Below, piece after piece: positions 1-10,200 of a DNA stretch of 64,000 nucleotides (positions are counted from its first letter, which is position 1; each line of letters begins with the position of its first letter). Made by a program: the position numbers and the translations under genes. Origin of the DNA: Pontiella sulfatireligans (lineage in GTDB: Bacteria > Verrucomicrobiota > Kiritimatiellia > Kiritimatiellales > Pontiellaceae). Under the pieces are notes generated by a model. That model saw only the letters and a list, made by a program, of their open reading frames with translations, was not told where the DNA came from and did not search any database. The stretch is taken from NCBI RefSeq assembly GCF_900890705.1, contig NZ_CAAHFH010000001.1, positions 2,604,001 through 2,668,000 on the forward strand, written 5' to 3'.

Positions 1-256
1 CCGGAAACTGACCCGTCATAACCGCCACCCGGCTGGGGGAGCAGACCGGACTGTTTACGGTAAAGTTCGCGAAGTCGATCCCCTCTTCCGCCATGCGGTC
101 GAGGTTCGGGGTTTGGCAGAACGTGCTGCCGTGCTTCCCCATATCGCCGTAGCCCCAGTCATCCGCGAAGATGAAAATAATGTTCGGTTTCTCCGCCCCA
201 AACGCAGTCGCTCCGGCAATAAGCGTCAAAGCGCAAAACAATAGTGTTTTTTTCAT
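1..256 (-). CDS. Sulfatase, type I (N-terminal part, runs off left edge)
   Basis: Reads leftwards from an ATG at 256 and stays open to base 1, so only about 85 N-terminal residues are present. Residues 1-21 form a signal peptide (basic MKKT start, hydrophobic core, cut near AFGA-EK). Metal-binding Asp residues follow in FADDWGYGD (about 31-33), then the formylglycine motif C-S-P-S-R with Cys72. This is the standard N-terminal signature of the formylglycine-dependent alkaline phosphatase-superfamily sulfatases, which hydrolyse sulfate esters, here probably in the periplasm or outside the cell. The FADDWGYGDMG style is common in arylsulfatase-A-like members. A strong hairpin terminator (317-351) belonging to the next gene upstream separates the two, so this gene is probably transcribed on its own. 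Substrate cannot be told from this fragment. Confidence 0.9.
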   Translation of the reverse strand, partial: MKKTLLFCALTLIAGATAFGAEKPNIIFIFADDWGYGDMGKHGSTFCQTPNLDRMAEEGIDFANFTVNSPVCSPSRVAVMTGQFP

Positions 257-316
257 ACGTCTCTCCATTTTGCTCATAATCATTTTGCTTAATCCTGTTG
301 ATTGGCTTTTTTATGT

Positions 317-351
317 AAAAGCCTGCCCGAAGATGAACATCCGGGCAGGCT
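317..351 (-). terminator. Rho-independent terminator after the 374-3256 gene
   Basis: Perfect 10-bp stem: 320-329 (AGCCTGCCCG) pairs with 342-351 (CGGGCAGGCT) around a 12-base loop. On the minus strand the stem is followed by TTTTAC and an A/T-rich stretch. It lies 23 bp beyond the stop codon at 374. Confidence 0.75.
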
Positions 352-373
352 GGGACGAGATCAATTCCTCGCG

Positions 374-3256
374 TTAGTTTTGCTTGATTTCCAGCTCAAC
401 AAACTTCACCGGATCATCGGTCAAGTAGCGGTTGGTCACCGGCTCATAGTCACCTGCAGCAGTACTGACCGCAGCACCAACGAAAACGTCATCCTGTGCA
501 TTCGTGGCGGCGCTTGTGCCTAACACCAGGTCAGCAGTATCGATCAGCCTGTAGGTCAACCCATCTAACACGTAATCCGAACGGCGATCATAGACATACA
601 CGAAGTAGTTCGTGCCTCCATCGACCGCTGTGCCAACGGATTCCTTGGAACCGGCATCCGAGTTGGTCGGATTCATGCCCAGCGCAAATTCCGCCAGATT
701 GTCGTAGCCATCCATGTCAATCGTATCGGCACTCGGCAGAGCATCGGCGCCGGCCAATCCATAGCCCGCTACCCATGTGCCAAAGGCGTCCTGATCCGGC
801 TGCGCATAACCCACCTGGATGCTGTACACCGACCATTTATTTAGAGTCGGGTTCGGACTGACGCCCACTCCGACTGCAAAATCGGTCACAAAGCCGACAC
901 CGCCGGCCACTTTGAGATCAACAGCTTCAGGAGTGACGGATAAATCTCCCAGGTCATTGGTCACCGAGCCGTTTACAACAACCTGCACCGCGTCCTTATT
1001 ACCGGTCTGGCCGTTAACGATCGTGACGGACGTAAAGGATAGATATCCAATATCATTTATGGTCACAGCCCCGCCATTGGCATTGAAGTTCACAACCCTC
1101 ACATTATCGATGAGGTCCACGTATTCGTCGTCACTGCCCTTGAACAGGTTATCGGCACCCACTCCCCAGCTGTTATTTGACGAAACGCCACCGGATGTTC
1201 CGCTATCGATTGCCGTTCCTGCCTTCGGATCCACATCGATCGCGATCTGGAAGGTGGCCAGCCCAACCGTCTGGGTCGCCGAGTACATGGTTGCAATGGC
1301 ATCGGTTCCATAATTGGTGTTTGCAACTGCGAAAACATCCACGATGGTCTGGTCCGGCTCAACCGCACTGAAGGTCACATCCAGGGCCACATCGGTGGTG
1401 TTGGTCACGCCGGTGCCGACTGCCGTCCAGGTGACTACCAGCGTGGAATCCGCCGTATCGCCGTTATAAAGCAAGGCTCCGGCATTGGTATAGGTAACCG
1501 TAATGGTTTCCTCTTCATTTCCCACACTCAGGGTGCTGCCGGAAATCACGGCACTGAACCCGGCATCCGCGGTCAGCGAAGTCACCTCAACATCGTTGGT
1601 CTCAAAGCCCAACCCGATTGTTGCAAGAAGAGTATCGTCGACACTCGTCGCCGGATCAGTCAGCACGAGAGACAATGCATCCGACTCAAGCGTAAGCTTC
1701 GAATTGGGCGCAATGAACTGCACCTGGACACTGTTGACCGACCATTTATCAGTCGTGTTCGTCGAGCCGTTGGCCAGCGAGAATTCCGATACCAAATCAT
1801 TGCCGGCAAACTCATTAAACACCAGAACGTCGGGATTGGTGCTCAGACTGACACCGCCCACATTATTCGTAATTCCATTTGCGACGGCCCGTACACGGTC
1901 ACCCGTGGATTGACCATCCGCAATCGTAACTGAGGCGAAAGAAAGATCCTGGAAATCGCCGAGGGTCAGACTGCCGCCGTTGGCACTAAAATTAACGATC
2001 TGGATATTATCGACCGAGTCTACATAGTTCGTAAGGTTTCCTCTAAACTGCGCATCGTCGATGCCCCAGCTTTGAAGCGTAGTCGATCCGCCTTCGTTTC
2101 CGCTTACGATGCTGCCCCCGGATTGAGGATCCACATCGATTGAGATTTGGTAGGTGGCCAGCCCGTCGGAGGCCGTCTGGACTTCCGAAAGCAGGGTTGC
2201 TACGGCGTCGACGCCGTAGTCATTTGTCGCAAGGGCAAAAATATCCACGACCGTCTGAGCCAGCACGAATTCAGGCACGAACGTCACATCCAGCGCTACA
2301 TCGGTTGTATTGGTCACACCGTAGCCGTCTGCCGTCCAGGTTACCACCAGCGTGGAATTCGCAACATCGCCGTCTACTGCCAAATCACCGGAATTGGTGT
2401 AAGTCACCGTAATGGTTTCATTCGACGTTATCGTACTATCGGAAATCACGGCGCTGAACCCGGAATCCGCGACCAGTGAAATCACTTCTACATCATTCGA
2501 CGCCGTACCCAGCACAATGGAGGCATCGATGGTTTTCTCTACGGTTGTGGCTGGTTCTTGCAGAGTCATGGTCAGCGAGGATTTGTCCAGTTTAAGTTTT
2601 GAGTTCGCAAGCTCTGTATCGCCGCTCACCCAAACATCGAATATCCGATGCTCCTCGGCCACCCCTTCAACCGTAAAACTCGACACGATGTCGCTGGAGG
2701 TCATGATTGGCAGGTTGATTCGGCTGGTTCCTGGAAGATGGCCGACAAAATCCGCCGGCTCGGCATTCACATCAACCCAGACATTGGTGATGCCGTTGGC
2801 GATAATCCTTCCGCTGTCAGTCGCTTCGAATCCCCCGGTAATTTGAACCAGCTCAAAGGACAAACCTGTAATATCGCCGGCCGTCGTAAGACCGCCGTTG
2901 GCGTTGAAGTCGATGATCTGTATGTTATCGATGGTCGCCGAATCGCCGGGATTCATCACATCATCAACCGCACCGGTACTGACCCCCCACTGAGAAGAAT
3001 CGCCAAGCGTTCCGATCAACGAGCCGCCCGCATTCGCGGTAATATCATACGTCACCCGAAAAGTCGCCAGACCATCCGCAGCGGTTGTAACGGTATCATT
3101 GGTCACTGTTAAAGTGGAACCAAGGTATTCCGGGGCCCCCGGTTTCGGGACACCGAATCGTTCAGTAAACTCTTCGGTCACGGCATTAGCCGTCATCATG
3201 CAGGCACACCATGCGCCCAGTATGATGGTTGTTAGTTGTTTCATTCCTATTCTCAT
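374..3256 (-). CDS. Secreted protein with three copies of an unnamed module, Ig-like linkers and a shared C-terminal tail
   Basis: 960 residues. The start at 3256 is preceded by GGAGG eight bases upstream; M5 is an alternative. Residues about 1-25 look like a signal peptide. No catalytic domain is recognised. Three copies of a ~180-residue module (about 48-215, 334-515, 639-823) carry the recurring blocks DGLATF.I..DV, SWG, I.NI.V.NF.ANGG, LSF.SVTI.NGQ and KWSVNSI.V. Copies 1-2 and 2-3 are separated by a ~120-residue beta-rich Ig-like linker (blocks NDVEV.SL, GFSAVISGST, VTWTA). Residues 824-960 are the tail shared with the genes at 3685, 7203 and 10368 (DGYDNLAEFALGMNP, YEPVTNRYLTDD). It has its own palindrome-plus-promoter (3325-3371). 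A role in glycan binding or surface attachment is inference. Confidence 0.8.
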   Translation of the reverse strand: MRIGMKQLTTIILGAWCACMMTANAVTEEFTERFGVPKPGAPEYLGSTLTVTNDTVTTAADGLATFRVTYDITANAGGSLIGTLGDSSQWGVSTGAVDDVMNPGDSATIDNIQIIDFNANGGLTTAGDITGLSFELVQITGGFEATDSGRIIANGITNVWVDVNAEPADFVGHLPGTSRINLPIMTSSDIVSSFTVEGVAEEHRIFDVWVSGDTELANSKLKLDKSSLTMTLQEPATTVEKTIDASIVLGTASNDVEVISLVADSGFSAVISDSTITSNETITVTYTNSGDLAVDGDVANSTLVVTWTADGYGVTNTTDVALDVTFVPEFVLAQTVVDIFALATNDYGVDAVATLLSEVQTASDGLATYQISIDVDPQSGGSIVSGNEGGSTTLQSWGIDDAQFRGNLTNYVDSVDNIQIVNFSANGGSLTLGDFQDLSFASVTIADGQSTGDRVRAVANGITNNVGGVSLSTNPDVLVFNEFAGNDLVSEFSLANGSTNTTDKWSVNSVQVQFIAPNSKLTLESDALSLVLTDPATSVDDTLLATIGLGFETNDVEVTSLTADAGFSAVISGSTLSVGNEEETITVTYTNAGALLYNGDTADSTLVVTWTAVGTGVTNTTDVALDVTFSAVEPDQTIVDVFAVANTNYGTDAIATMYSATQTVGLATFQIAIDVDPKAGTAIDSGTSGGVSSNNSWGVGADNLFKGSDDEYVDLIDNVRVVNFNANGGAVTINDIGYLSFTSVTIVNGQTGNKDAVQVVVNGSVTNDLGDLSVTPEAVDLKVAGGVGFVTDFAVGVGVSPNPTLNKWSVYSIQVGYAQPDQDAFGTWVAGYGLAGADALPSADTIDMDGYDNLAEFALGMNPTNSDAGSKESVGTAVDGGTNYFVYVYDRRSDYVLDGLTYRLIDTADLVLGTSAATNAQDDVFVGAAVSTAAGDYEPVTNRYLTDDPVKFVELEIKQN

Positions 3257-3324
3257 CTTTCATTCCTCCATACGTTTGAACATACCTACCAGCAAAGCCC
3301 TCGCCTTACCCCGATTGAGTAACC

Positions 3325-3371
3325 AGATTACCCCATCCCGAAAACCTGTCTATCCCACTTTTCTGGGATAG
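3325..3371 (-). promoter_or_regulatory. Palindromic operator plus -10, site 1
   Basis: CTATCCCA-N6-TGGGATAG at 3350-3371 (8-bp perfect arms, N6 = CTTTTC). Reading minus, the half TGGGATA (3357-3351) is followed by exactly 20 bases and then TAATCT (3330-3325), a -10-like hexamer. The start codon is at 3256. Same geometry as sites 2-4. Confidence 0.65.
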
Positions 3372-3423
3372 CGCCCAAATACTATTTTAGCGCATTTTCC
3401 GATTAGTTTGTCGCATTGCGTTG

Positions 3424-3511
3424 GTAGGGCGTGGCCACCGGGCGCGCCGTCCCGTCGCATGGCTACTCGTGCGTGCGGACGCCCCGGCGGTGCGTCCCTG
3501 CCTCTTTTCAT
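3424..3511. repeat. GC-rich imperfect palindromic element
   Basis: The left arm begins GGTAGGGCGTGGCCACCGGG; the right arm ends CCCCGGCGGTGCGTCCCTGCC. The arms are imperfect inverted copies around a ~26-base centre. The TAGGGCGTG end matches the terminal repeat of the element at 63331-63415, suggesting one family of short interspersed palindromes. Confidence 0.5.
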
Positions 3512-3684
3512 CCAGATAGCTGAATCAATATCCGATAAATTAAACCGAACGTGCTCTTGAATGACGATTGCCGATTTTTGATTTATCAAACTCAACTGGT
3601 GCTTCCCGCAAAACCTCAAAAACGCCGTAGATCCGTAAATCGCCAATCAAAATTCTAAATTCGGAAATCAGCTGCAAAGCAGCT

Positions 3685-6600
3685 TTAGTCCTGCCAGATC
3701 TTGAACTGGATGAACTTGGCCAGTTCATCGGTAACATATCGGTTGGTCACCGGCTCGTAGCCATCGACCAAGGGGCCGACCAAAATTTGATCCGCGGCAT
3801 TTGTGCTGGAACTTGAATTGACTAAATTCGTTGTATCGATCAGCAGATAGGATAAGCCTTGCGCAACGTAATCCGAACGACGGCTATAAACCCACTCTAA
3901 ATAGTTAGTTCCTCCATCGTCCACCATGCCGGCGGAGTCCCTGGAACCGCCATCCGCCACGCTTGGATCCATGCCCAGCGCAAATTCCGCAAGACTGGCA
4001 TAGCCATCGAGATCGCTCGTATCGGAACCGGGTGCACCATCAGGGCCAAACAGTCCATGGTCATAGGCCCAGGTTGAATAGGTTTCGGGCCCCAGAATCG
4101 AATACTTCACCTCGATGCTGTTCACCGACCATTTATTCACATCATTGGTTGTGCTCGTTCCGAGTGAAAAGTTCGTTACGGGAGAAACGACCTCGCGAAG
4201 TGCCTCAAGATTAATTGTCTGGATATTGCTACTCAAATCGCTCAGATCGTTGCTGATCGACCCCACGGCAACATAAACCGAATCATTGCCGCCAGTTTGA
4301 GCATCGGCAATCGTAACGGATTGGAAGGAAATATCCCTGATATCATCGAGCGTCAGGCGGCCACCGCCGTCATCAAAATTAACAACCTGAATATTTCCGA
4401 TGCTCTCCACGAATTCCCCTTTATCACCATTGAAAATATCTTGGGCTTTGCTGGCTTCTCCGGGAGTATAAATTCCCCAGCTCCTGATGGTGGTCGCACC
4501 GCCACCATCGCCGCTCCAGACGGCGGTTCCAGCCCCGGGAACCACATCGACGGAAAACTGAAAGGTGGCCAGTCCATCGTGTGCGGTTTGAATATCCGAA
4601 AGCAGGGTCGCAGTTGCGTCTGTTCCATAGTTATGAGTTGCTGTGGCCAGGATCGACACGTTCGTCACAGCCGGTTCAACGGTTAATACGAGGGTGCATG
4701 CTGTTGCATGGGTTCCATCGCTAACGCTGAGCTCCAGCGTCTCTATGCCGACTTCCGCAGGAGATGGAACCCCCGTCAACTGCCACCAACCCGGAACCGT
4801 TGGACTAAGGGAAATCCAGTCGGCTCCACCGACTTTAGAAACGACCAAGTTGGTCTCTCCAACATCCTGAAATTCCCGTCCCTGAATCAACACATTCGTA
4901 TAGGCCTCATAGACTGTTGCTTCCGAAATCTCCAGCGGATTAGCGGCCCACACGGGATACCCCGGAGGTCCCTCCAGGAATGGGAGTGCGGCATTCACGG
5001 TCAACTCAACCCAGCGATCGGTTCCGCCGGATGCGTCTTCAACCCGCAGCCTGAAATTATAATTCGTTGCGGAGGCCTCGGTCGGTATACCGATTAGACG
5101 CCAGGTTCCCGGATTTCCAGGCTCTTCCTCCAGGGTCAACCAGGAAGGCAACCCATCACTTGCTAAGGTAAAGGTCACATTGGTTACTGCATCGCCTTCG
5201 GGATCCCAGAAATGAACTCCTTCAACGAGCGTATGATAATAAGCCTGTCCGATCGTCGCATCCGGCAGCGGAAGCTCGGCCCGCGCCCATTGCGGTGCAC
5301 CGGGGACTTCGTTGGTGCTTAAATGAGCATCCATCAGGGTGAGTTGGTCCATGCCCCAGTCCCGAATGAGCAGGTTTGCCCCGCTCCCATTTGGATAGAT
5401 CAACGGGGCGCCCCACGAGATGGCGCCGCCGGCCTGCATCGCCTCCAGATTCCAGAGCAGGAATTCGGCATCGGTCAGGGCCGGCGTGCTGCCGGCATTC
5501 CAGGCGGTGGTACTCATAGGCGGGTAAAAATGGCCCACCACCCGGTCGTCCCACGTCCAATCATGCGTCAGTTCGCCCTTATGCACATTGCCGCCGGTCT
5601 CGGTCATCTTTTGAATGTGAGCATAGTTTCGGTCGTAGAGCGGCGGATCCCCGATGGTATGGCTTCCGAGATCGTCCCCGCCATTATAGGGATGGCCAAA
5701 CATAAAATCTTCACATACTACCGCCTCCGAAAAGGGATTCAGCTCCTCCGTATCCCGCTCGGGACCATTGTTGAACGCAACCGTTGCATTGGTGTTTCCG
5801 AAGCGCGCCGCATCCGCGAAGGCCTGATAAATACGCTGATCCGCCGCCATGCCATTGGTCGCATTGTCGCCATTGTTCGCCATATAATTGCCCGAATCAA
5901 AAATGTATGAATCGATCAGATCCCCGTAGCGCAAGGAATATTCCTTCAGCACGAATTCCGCATAGCAGAACATATAGGGACGGTTCGTATCTACTCCGTT
6001 CGTATGATAGCTCTGACTGGCAATAAACGCCTGCGCGGCCGTATTGGTGTCGCACCAGACTTTCCAACGTGTCGTGATATCCGGAATGACGGCCGGATTG
6101 GAGAGGCCAACCCGCTCCAGCATCTGTGAACTGTTCACATAGACCTGCACCTTCAGTCCGGCCGCCTTCGTGGCCGAAATCCACTCCCCGAGCGGATCGA
6201 CTCCGGACGAGACGCGGGGAACAATCAGATTGATGGGAATCCCACCGGCGTCGGTGTCGCCCTGCCAAAAACTTTCCAGCAGCTCATGTGGCCCCATATG
6301 CACGGGGGAATAGATGTAGGACATGCCCAGATTCAGCTGAATATAGTCGAGTGTTTTCAGACCGCTGATCTGAGCCAGAAAAGCTTCATAGTCATCGACC
6401 AGCGTTTCACTGCGGCCGTTATACATGTCTTCCGGTGCCCAGCTGAGTCCCCACGCCCCACGCATCCAGTCAGCGCGCGTGGCTACGGATTCGCCTATGT
6501 CTACCTCTACCTCGATGCTGTTGACCGCCCATCTATTTCCACTATTAGTTGTACCATTCGCGACGGTGAAACCGGTTACCGAAGTCGATCCCGCAAGCGT

Positions 6601-7143
6601 TTGAAGATCGTTTGTTGCGGGGCTGGCACTCATTTTGAGCCCGTTCGCGGCATTGGTCACGCCGCCTGCTGCAATCTTGACTCTGTCACTGGAGTGTTGC
6701 CCATCAGCAATCACGATGGATTTGAAGGATAGATTCGTAATCTCGGCGACGGTCAGACTGCTTCCATTAGCACTGAAGTTGGTGACCCGCAAGTTAGCGA
6801 TGCTGTCCACGTATTGACCGCTAGCACCAATACCGCCATCGAAAGTAAATCTTGCTCCGCTAGACTCACCCGAATCAATTCCCCAGCTTTGCGGTGTCGT
6901 ATCACCGGTGCCTGATCCACTCCGAATGCTTCCTCCCTCCATGGGATCCACATCGAAGGCAATTTGGTAGGTCGCCAGCCCGTCCGGTGCCGTCAACACA
7001 TCCGAAACCAACGTTGCAACGGTATTGCTTCCATAGTCCATGTTGGCGGTGGCCAGAATTTGAACATTTGTAAAATCCGCCACTGCGCTTATGGTGGAGG
7101 CAACTGCAAGCACTATAATGACCCAACTGTTTTTGATATTCAT
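3685..7143 (-). CDS. Secreted multidomain protein with a GH29-like catalytic domain
   Basis: 1152 residues from the ATG at 7143, chosen because AGAGGG lies just upstream and the product then begins with a signal peptide (MNIKNSWVIIVL). Order: unnamed module copy (about 25-215); a ~400-residue domain starting TRADWMRGAWGLSW with blocks GLKVQVYVN, EFVLKEYSLRYGDLIDSYIFD and EAMQAGGAISWG; two putative Ig folds (PLPDATIGQ...GIPTEAS and a second, about 620-835); a second module copy (about 835-1020); the shared tail. The domain resembles GH29 alpha-L-fucosidases in the Asp after GDLID.Y.FD (likely nucleophile position) and the final GG.ISWG block, but the match is distant. The same domain recurs at 10368. 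Probably co-transcribed with 7203 and 10368. A role in removing fucose-like sugars is inference. Confidence 0.7.
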   Translation of the reverse strand: MNIKNSWVIIVLAVASTISAVADFTNVQILATANMDYGSNTVATLVSDVLTAPDGLATYQIAFDVDPMEGGSIRSGSGTGDTTPQSWGIDSGESSGARFTFDGGIGASGQYVDSIANLRVTNFSANGSSLTVAEITNLSFKSIVIADGQHSSDRVKIAAGGVTNAANGLKMSASPATNDLQTLAGSTSVTGFTVANGTTNSGNRWAVNSIEVEVDIGESVATRADWMRGAWGLSWAPEDMYNGRSETLVDDYEAFLAQISGLKTLDYIQLNLGMSYIYSPVHMGPHELLESFWQGDTDAGGIPINLIVPRVSSGVDPLGEWISATKAAGLKVQVYVNSSQMLERVGLSNPAVIPDITTRWKVWCDTNTAAQAFIASQSYHTNGVDTNRPYMFCYAEFVLKEYSLRYGDLIDSYIFDSGNYMANNGDNATNGMAADQRIYQAFADAARFGNTNATVAFNNGPERDTEELNPFSEAVVCEDFMFGHPYNGGDDLGSHTIGDPPLYDRNYAHIQKMTETGGNVHKGELTHDWTWDDRVVGHFYPPMSTTAWNAGSTPALTDAEFLLWNLEAMQAGGAISWGAPLIYPNGSGANLLIRDWGMDQLTLMDAHLSTNEVPGAPQWARAELPLPDATIGQAYYHTLVEGVHFWDPEGDAVTNVTFTLASDGLPSWLTLEEEPGNPGTWRLIGIPTEASATNYNFRLRVEDASGGTDRWVELTVNAALPFLEGPPGYPVWAANPLEISEATVYEAYTNVLIQGREFQDVGETNLVVSKVGGADWISLSPTVPGWWQLTGVPSPAEVGIETLELSVSDGTHATACTLVLTVEPAVTNVSILATATHNYGTDATATLLSDIQTAHDGLATFQFSVDVVPGAGTAVWSGDGGGATTIRSWGIYTPGEASKAQDIFNGDKGEFVESIGNIQVVNFDDGGGRLTLDDIRDISFQSVTIADAQTGGNDSVYVAVGSISNDLSDLSSNIQTINLEALREVVSPVTNFSLGTSTTNDVNKWSVNSIEVKYSILGPETYSTWAYDHGLFGPDGAPGSDTSDLDGYASLAEFALGMDPSVADGGSRDSAGMVDDGGTNYLEWVYSRRSDYVAQGLSYLLIDTTNLVNSSSSTNAADQILVGPLVDGYEPVTNRYVTDELAKFIQFKIWQD

Positions 7144-7202
7144 CTGTAGTCGTCCCTCTTTTAGAATAAAGCGCCTCTTCTCAGAACTGAGACACAACAT
7201 CG

Positions 7203-10200
7203 TTAGTTCTGCTCAATCTTTAATTCGATGAACTTCGACGATTCGTCGGTTATATAACGGTTGGTCACCGGCTCATAGCCCTCGACCGCAGAGCCGACCA
7301 TGATCTGGTCCTGTGCATTGGTGCTGGAACTTGAATTGACTAGATTCGTTGAATCGATCAGCAGGTAGGACAAATCCTGTGCGGCGTAATCTGATCGGCG
7401 GTTATGGACATACTCAAAGTAGTTTGTCCCGCCCTCGACCGCAATACCCACGGACTCTCTGGCCCCAGCATCAGAATTGGTTGGATTCATGCCCAATGCA
7501 AATTCCGCCAGATTGTCGTAGCCGTCACCCAACCCGCCGTTCTCCACATCGGCACCGGGCAGCGCGTCATCATCAACCAGACCATAGCCGGATGCCCATG
7601 TTGAATAGGCACTACCTGAAAATGCCACCGTATATTTTACTTTAATGCTATTCACAGTGAACCGGTTGCTGCCGCTCGTGCTCATGGGCTTAATGGCTAG
7701 ATTGGTCACGGGCGGAGTAACCCCGGAGAGCCCCTCAAGATCAATCGTGTAGATTTCGCGGCTCAACTGACCTAAATTTTCGTACACCCCGCTGTTCACC
7801 AAAACCCCGACATTATCCCTCGCGTGATTACCGTTGGCGATCTCGATGGATTTAAAGGAAAGACCGGTTATATCGTTGATGGTTTGACTTCCTCCATGGG
7901 CATTGAAATTGGTCACCTGCAGGTTATCGATCGGTTCTGCGACTTCCGCCGTATCTCCATCGAATGTGTATAGGGCACCGTCCGTCTCACCCGCCGCGAA
8001 AATCCCCCAACTTTGCGCCGTGGTCTGATCGGTAACGTTTCCTGAAGAAACGCTGCTGCCGGCGGTCATGGGCGTCACGTCGAACGCAATCTGGAAAGTG
8101 GCCAATCCGTCGGGGGCGGTCAGAACCTCCGACACCATGGTCGCGACCGTATTGCTTCCATAGTTGGCAGTTGCAGTCGCGAAAATATCGACATCCGCGT
8201 GAAGAGTTGTGTAGGCCGCTACCTGAATCGGCAGTTCAACCTGATCGGTGGATCCATCGAGCTCGTGCCAGACCAGGATCAGCGTGGCGGAAGCCGTCTC
8301 TCCGTCGGCGAGACCTGCCACCGTGTTATCGAATCCGATCCATACCGGGAACGTCGCCGGATAGGCGTTCGTCTCAACAAATGGTGCAACCGTCACATTC
8401 GTGATGGCGCCCGGATGGGATTGATTCCCAATGCGGATCTCCACAATTTCCACATTGGTGGGAGCCGTAAAGGCCACATCAACGCGGCCGGTGGATTGAT
8501 TGGCATAAATCGAATGATTCAGCTCCAACTGGTCCGGAATCAGATTAATGATCTCCTGATAGTCCGAACTCACGACCAACGTGTCGCTCAAAACATTCAC
8601 AAACCAGCCGGTCGTATCGTCCGGCAGCGTCGCTGTCACCGTCCAGCTTCCGCCCCCGTTGCTGCTCAGCGTTGCCGATGTTTGCGTCCACGTCAGATCG
8701 CCGGCATAGCCCGTCCCCTTGGTTGAAACCAGCTCAGCCCCATCCAGCGTTTTCGTCGATGTAAATGTAACAGTCGCCACATTGTTGCTGAGTTCGAGGC
8801 TCTGCTGCTTGCACCATGGAGTCCCGTTGCTGACAATGCTGTTGGCGAAAGTGTAGCTGTCTTCCCGGTTCCAGGCTGCCGGATGATTATGCGTCATGCC
8901 GGGAATCAACGTAACCATATGCTCCCCGGACATAGCCAAATAGGTTTCGGCCTGACAATCCACGGGGAAATGAGGGTCTGTCGGCCAGGAATACCACAAC
9001 ACCGGCATGGTCGCCCGGTGAATACGAACCATGGGGTCCCACACCTGCTTGTACAACTCACAGTCTGCCAGATGCGAATAGAGGCTGTACGAATCATAGA
9101 GGTGCCCGCACCCATAGGTCGGGACGGCAAAGCGCAACCGCGTGTCGATCCCGATCGTTGTGCTGGTGATCGTTCCGCCCCACGAAACACCCATGAGGCC
9201 GACATGGTCCTCGTTGACTTCCGGCATGGAGCGCAGCAACGAATTAGCCAAAACGACATCGGCCACGCAATGATACATCCAGTGATTCGTCAAGGCTACG
9301 GCGGGGTAGGTCACGGAGTTGTCATATCGACCATCCTGCACCGGGCCCCGGTAGCTCGGCAACGCCGTCGCAACTGCATTCGTATCCGACATTTTTCCAT
9401 TGAAATCCATCGCAATGGCGGCATAGCCCCGGGCATTCCACAAATCAACCCATTCCTTGTACGCCGTACCGGAACCGGCCCCGTGCGCCAGCACTACGGC
9501 CGGAACAGGTTCAGACAGATCCGCAGGAAGGCCCACCCAGGCAAAGATGCGCGTCGGATGGCCATTATAATCAAGCCCCTCGTATAAAACCGGCTGGGCC
9601 TCGCCGGACGAGACGATTTCGGCACTCACGGCCGCCCAGGTGGTCGCCACATAATTGGTGGTATAAAGCGTCGGCGCGTTGGTCAGGTTTCCCAGCGCCA
9701 GAACCGTGTCCAACTCCGCCTGATAGTCGGACACCGGCGTGAGGTTACGCACCTGAATGGCGTTAAAAGCCAAGGCCACATTCGGCGTGACGGTAAAGCT
9801 CTGCGACGTGCCATCCGCCGTGAACATTCCGATGACATGTTGTCCAACTCCCCCCAGAACATCGGTGCTGTTATAATCCAGATCAACGGTGTTGGCTCCG
9901 CTGGCAAGCGTTAAATAGCGTCCGGCGGAATTCCGGGAGTCATTTGCCCAGAACTGAACCTCATACTCCTGCCCGGCGGTCAGGTTGGTGAGCGTAACGG
10001 TGACCGGATCCGTTTTAACGGTCGCGTTATTATAAACCCCCGCATCCAAAAGGGACTGATAATCGGAGGAAAGGGTGTTGAAGGGTGCTGCATTCTGCCC
10101 AAAGTTTGAAAAAGCAACAGGAGTTCCTCCCAGCGTAACATCCCCTCCGAAGTCAGTGCCTCCTGCGACAAACACGACTCCATTCAGCGTAACCGCCGAT

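Larger units (their letters stand above)
3257..3684. other. Intergenic stretch with promoter and palindromic element
   Basis: No credible gene. It contains operator/promoter site 1 (3325-3371) and a GC-rich palindromic element (about 3424-3511). Just below the stop at 3685 is a small hairpin, AGCTGC-AAA-GCAGCT, without a clear T tract. The rest is A/T-rich with nothing recognised. Confidence 0.6.
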
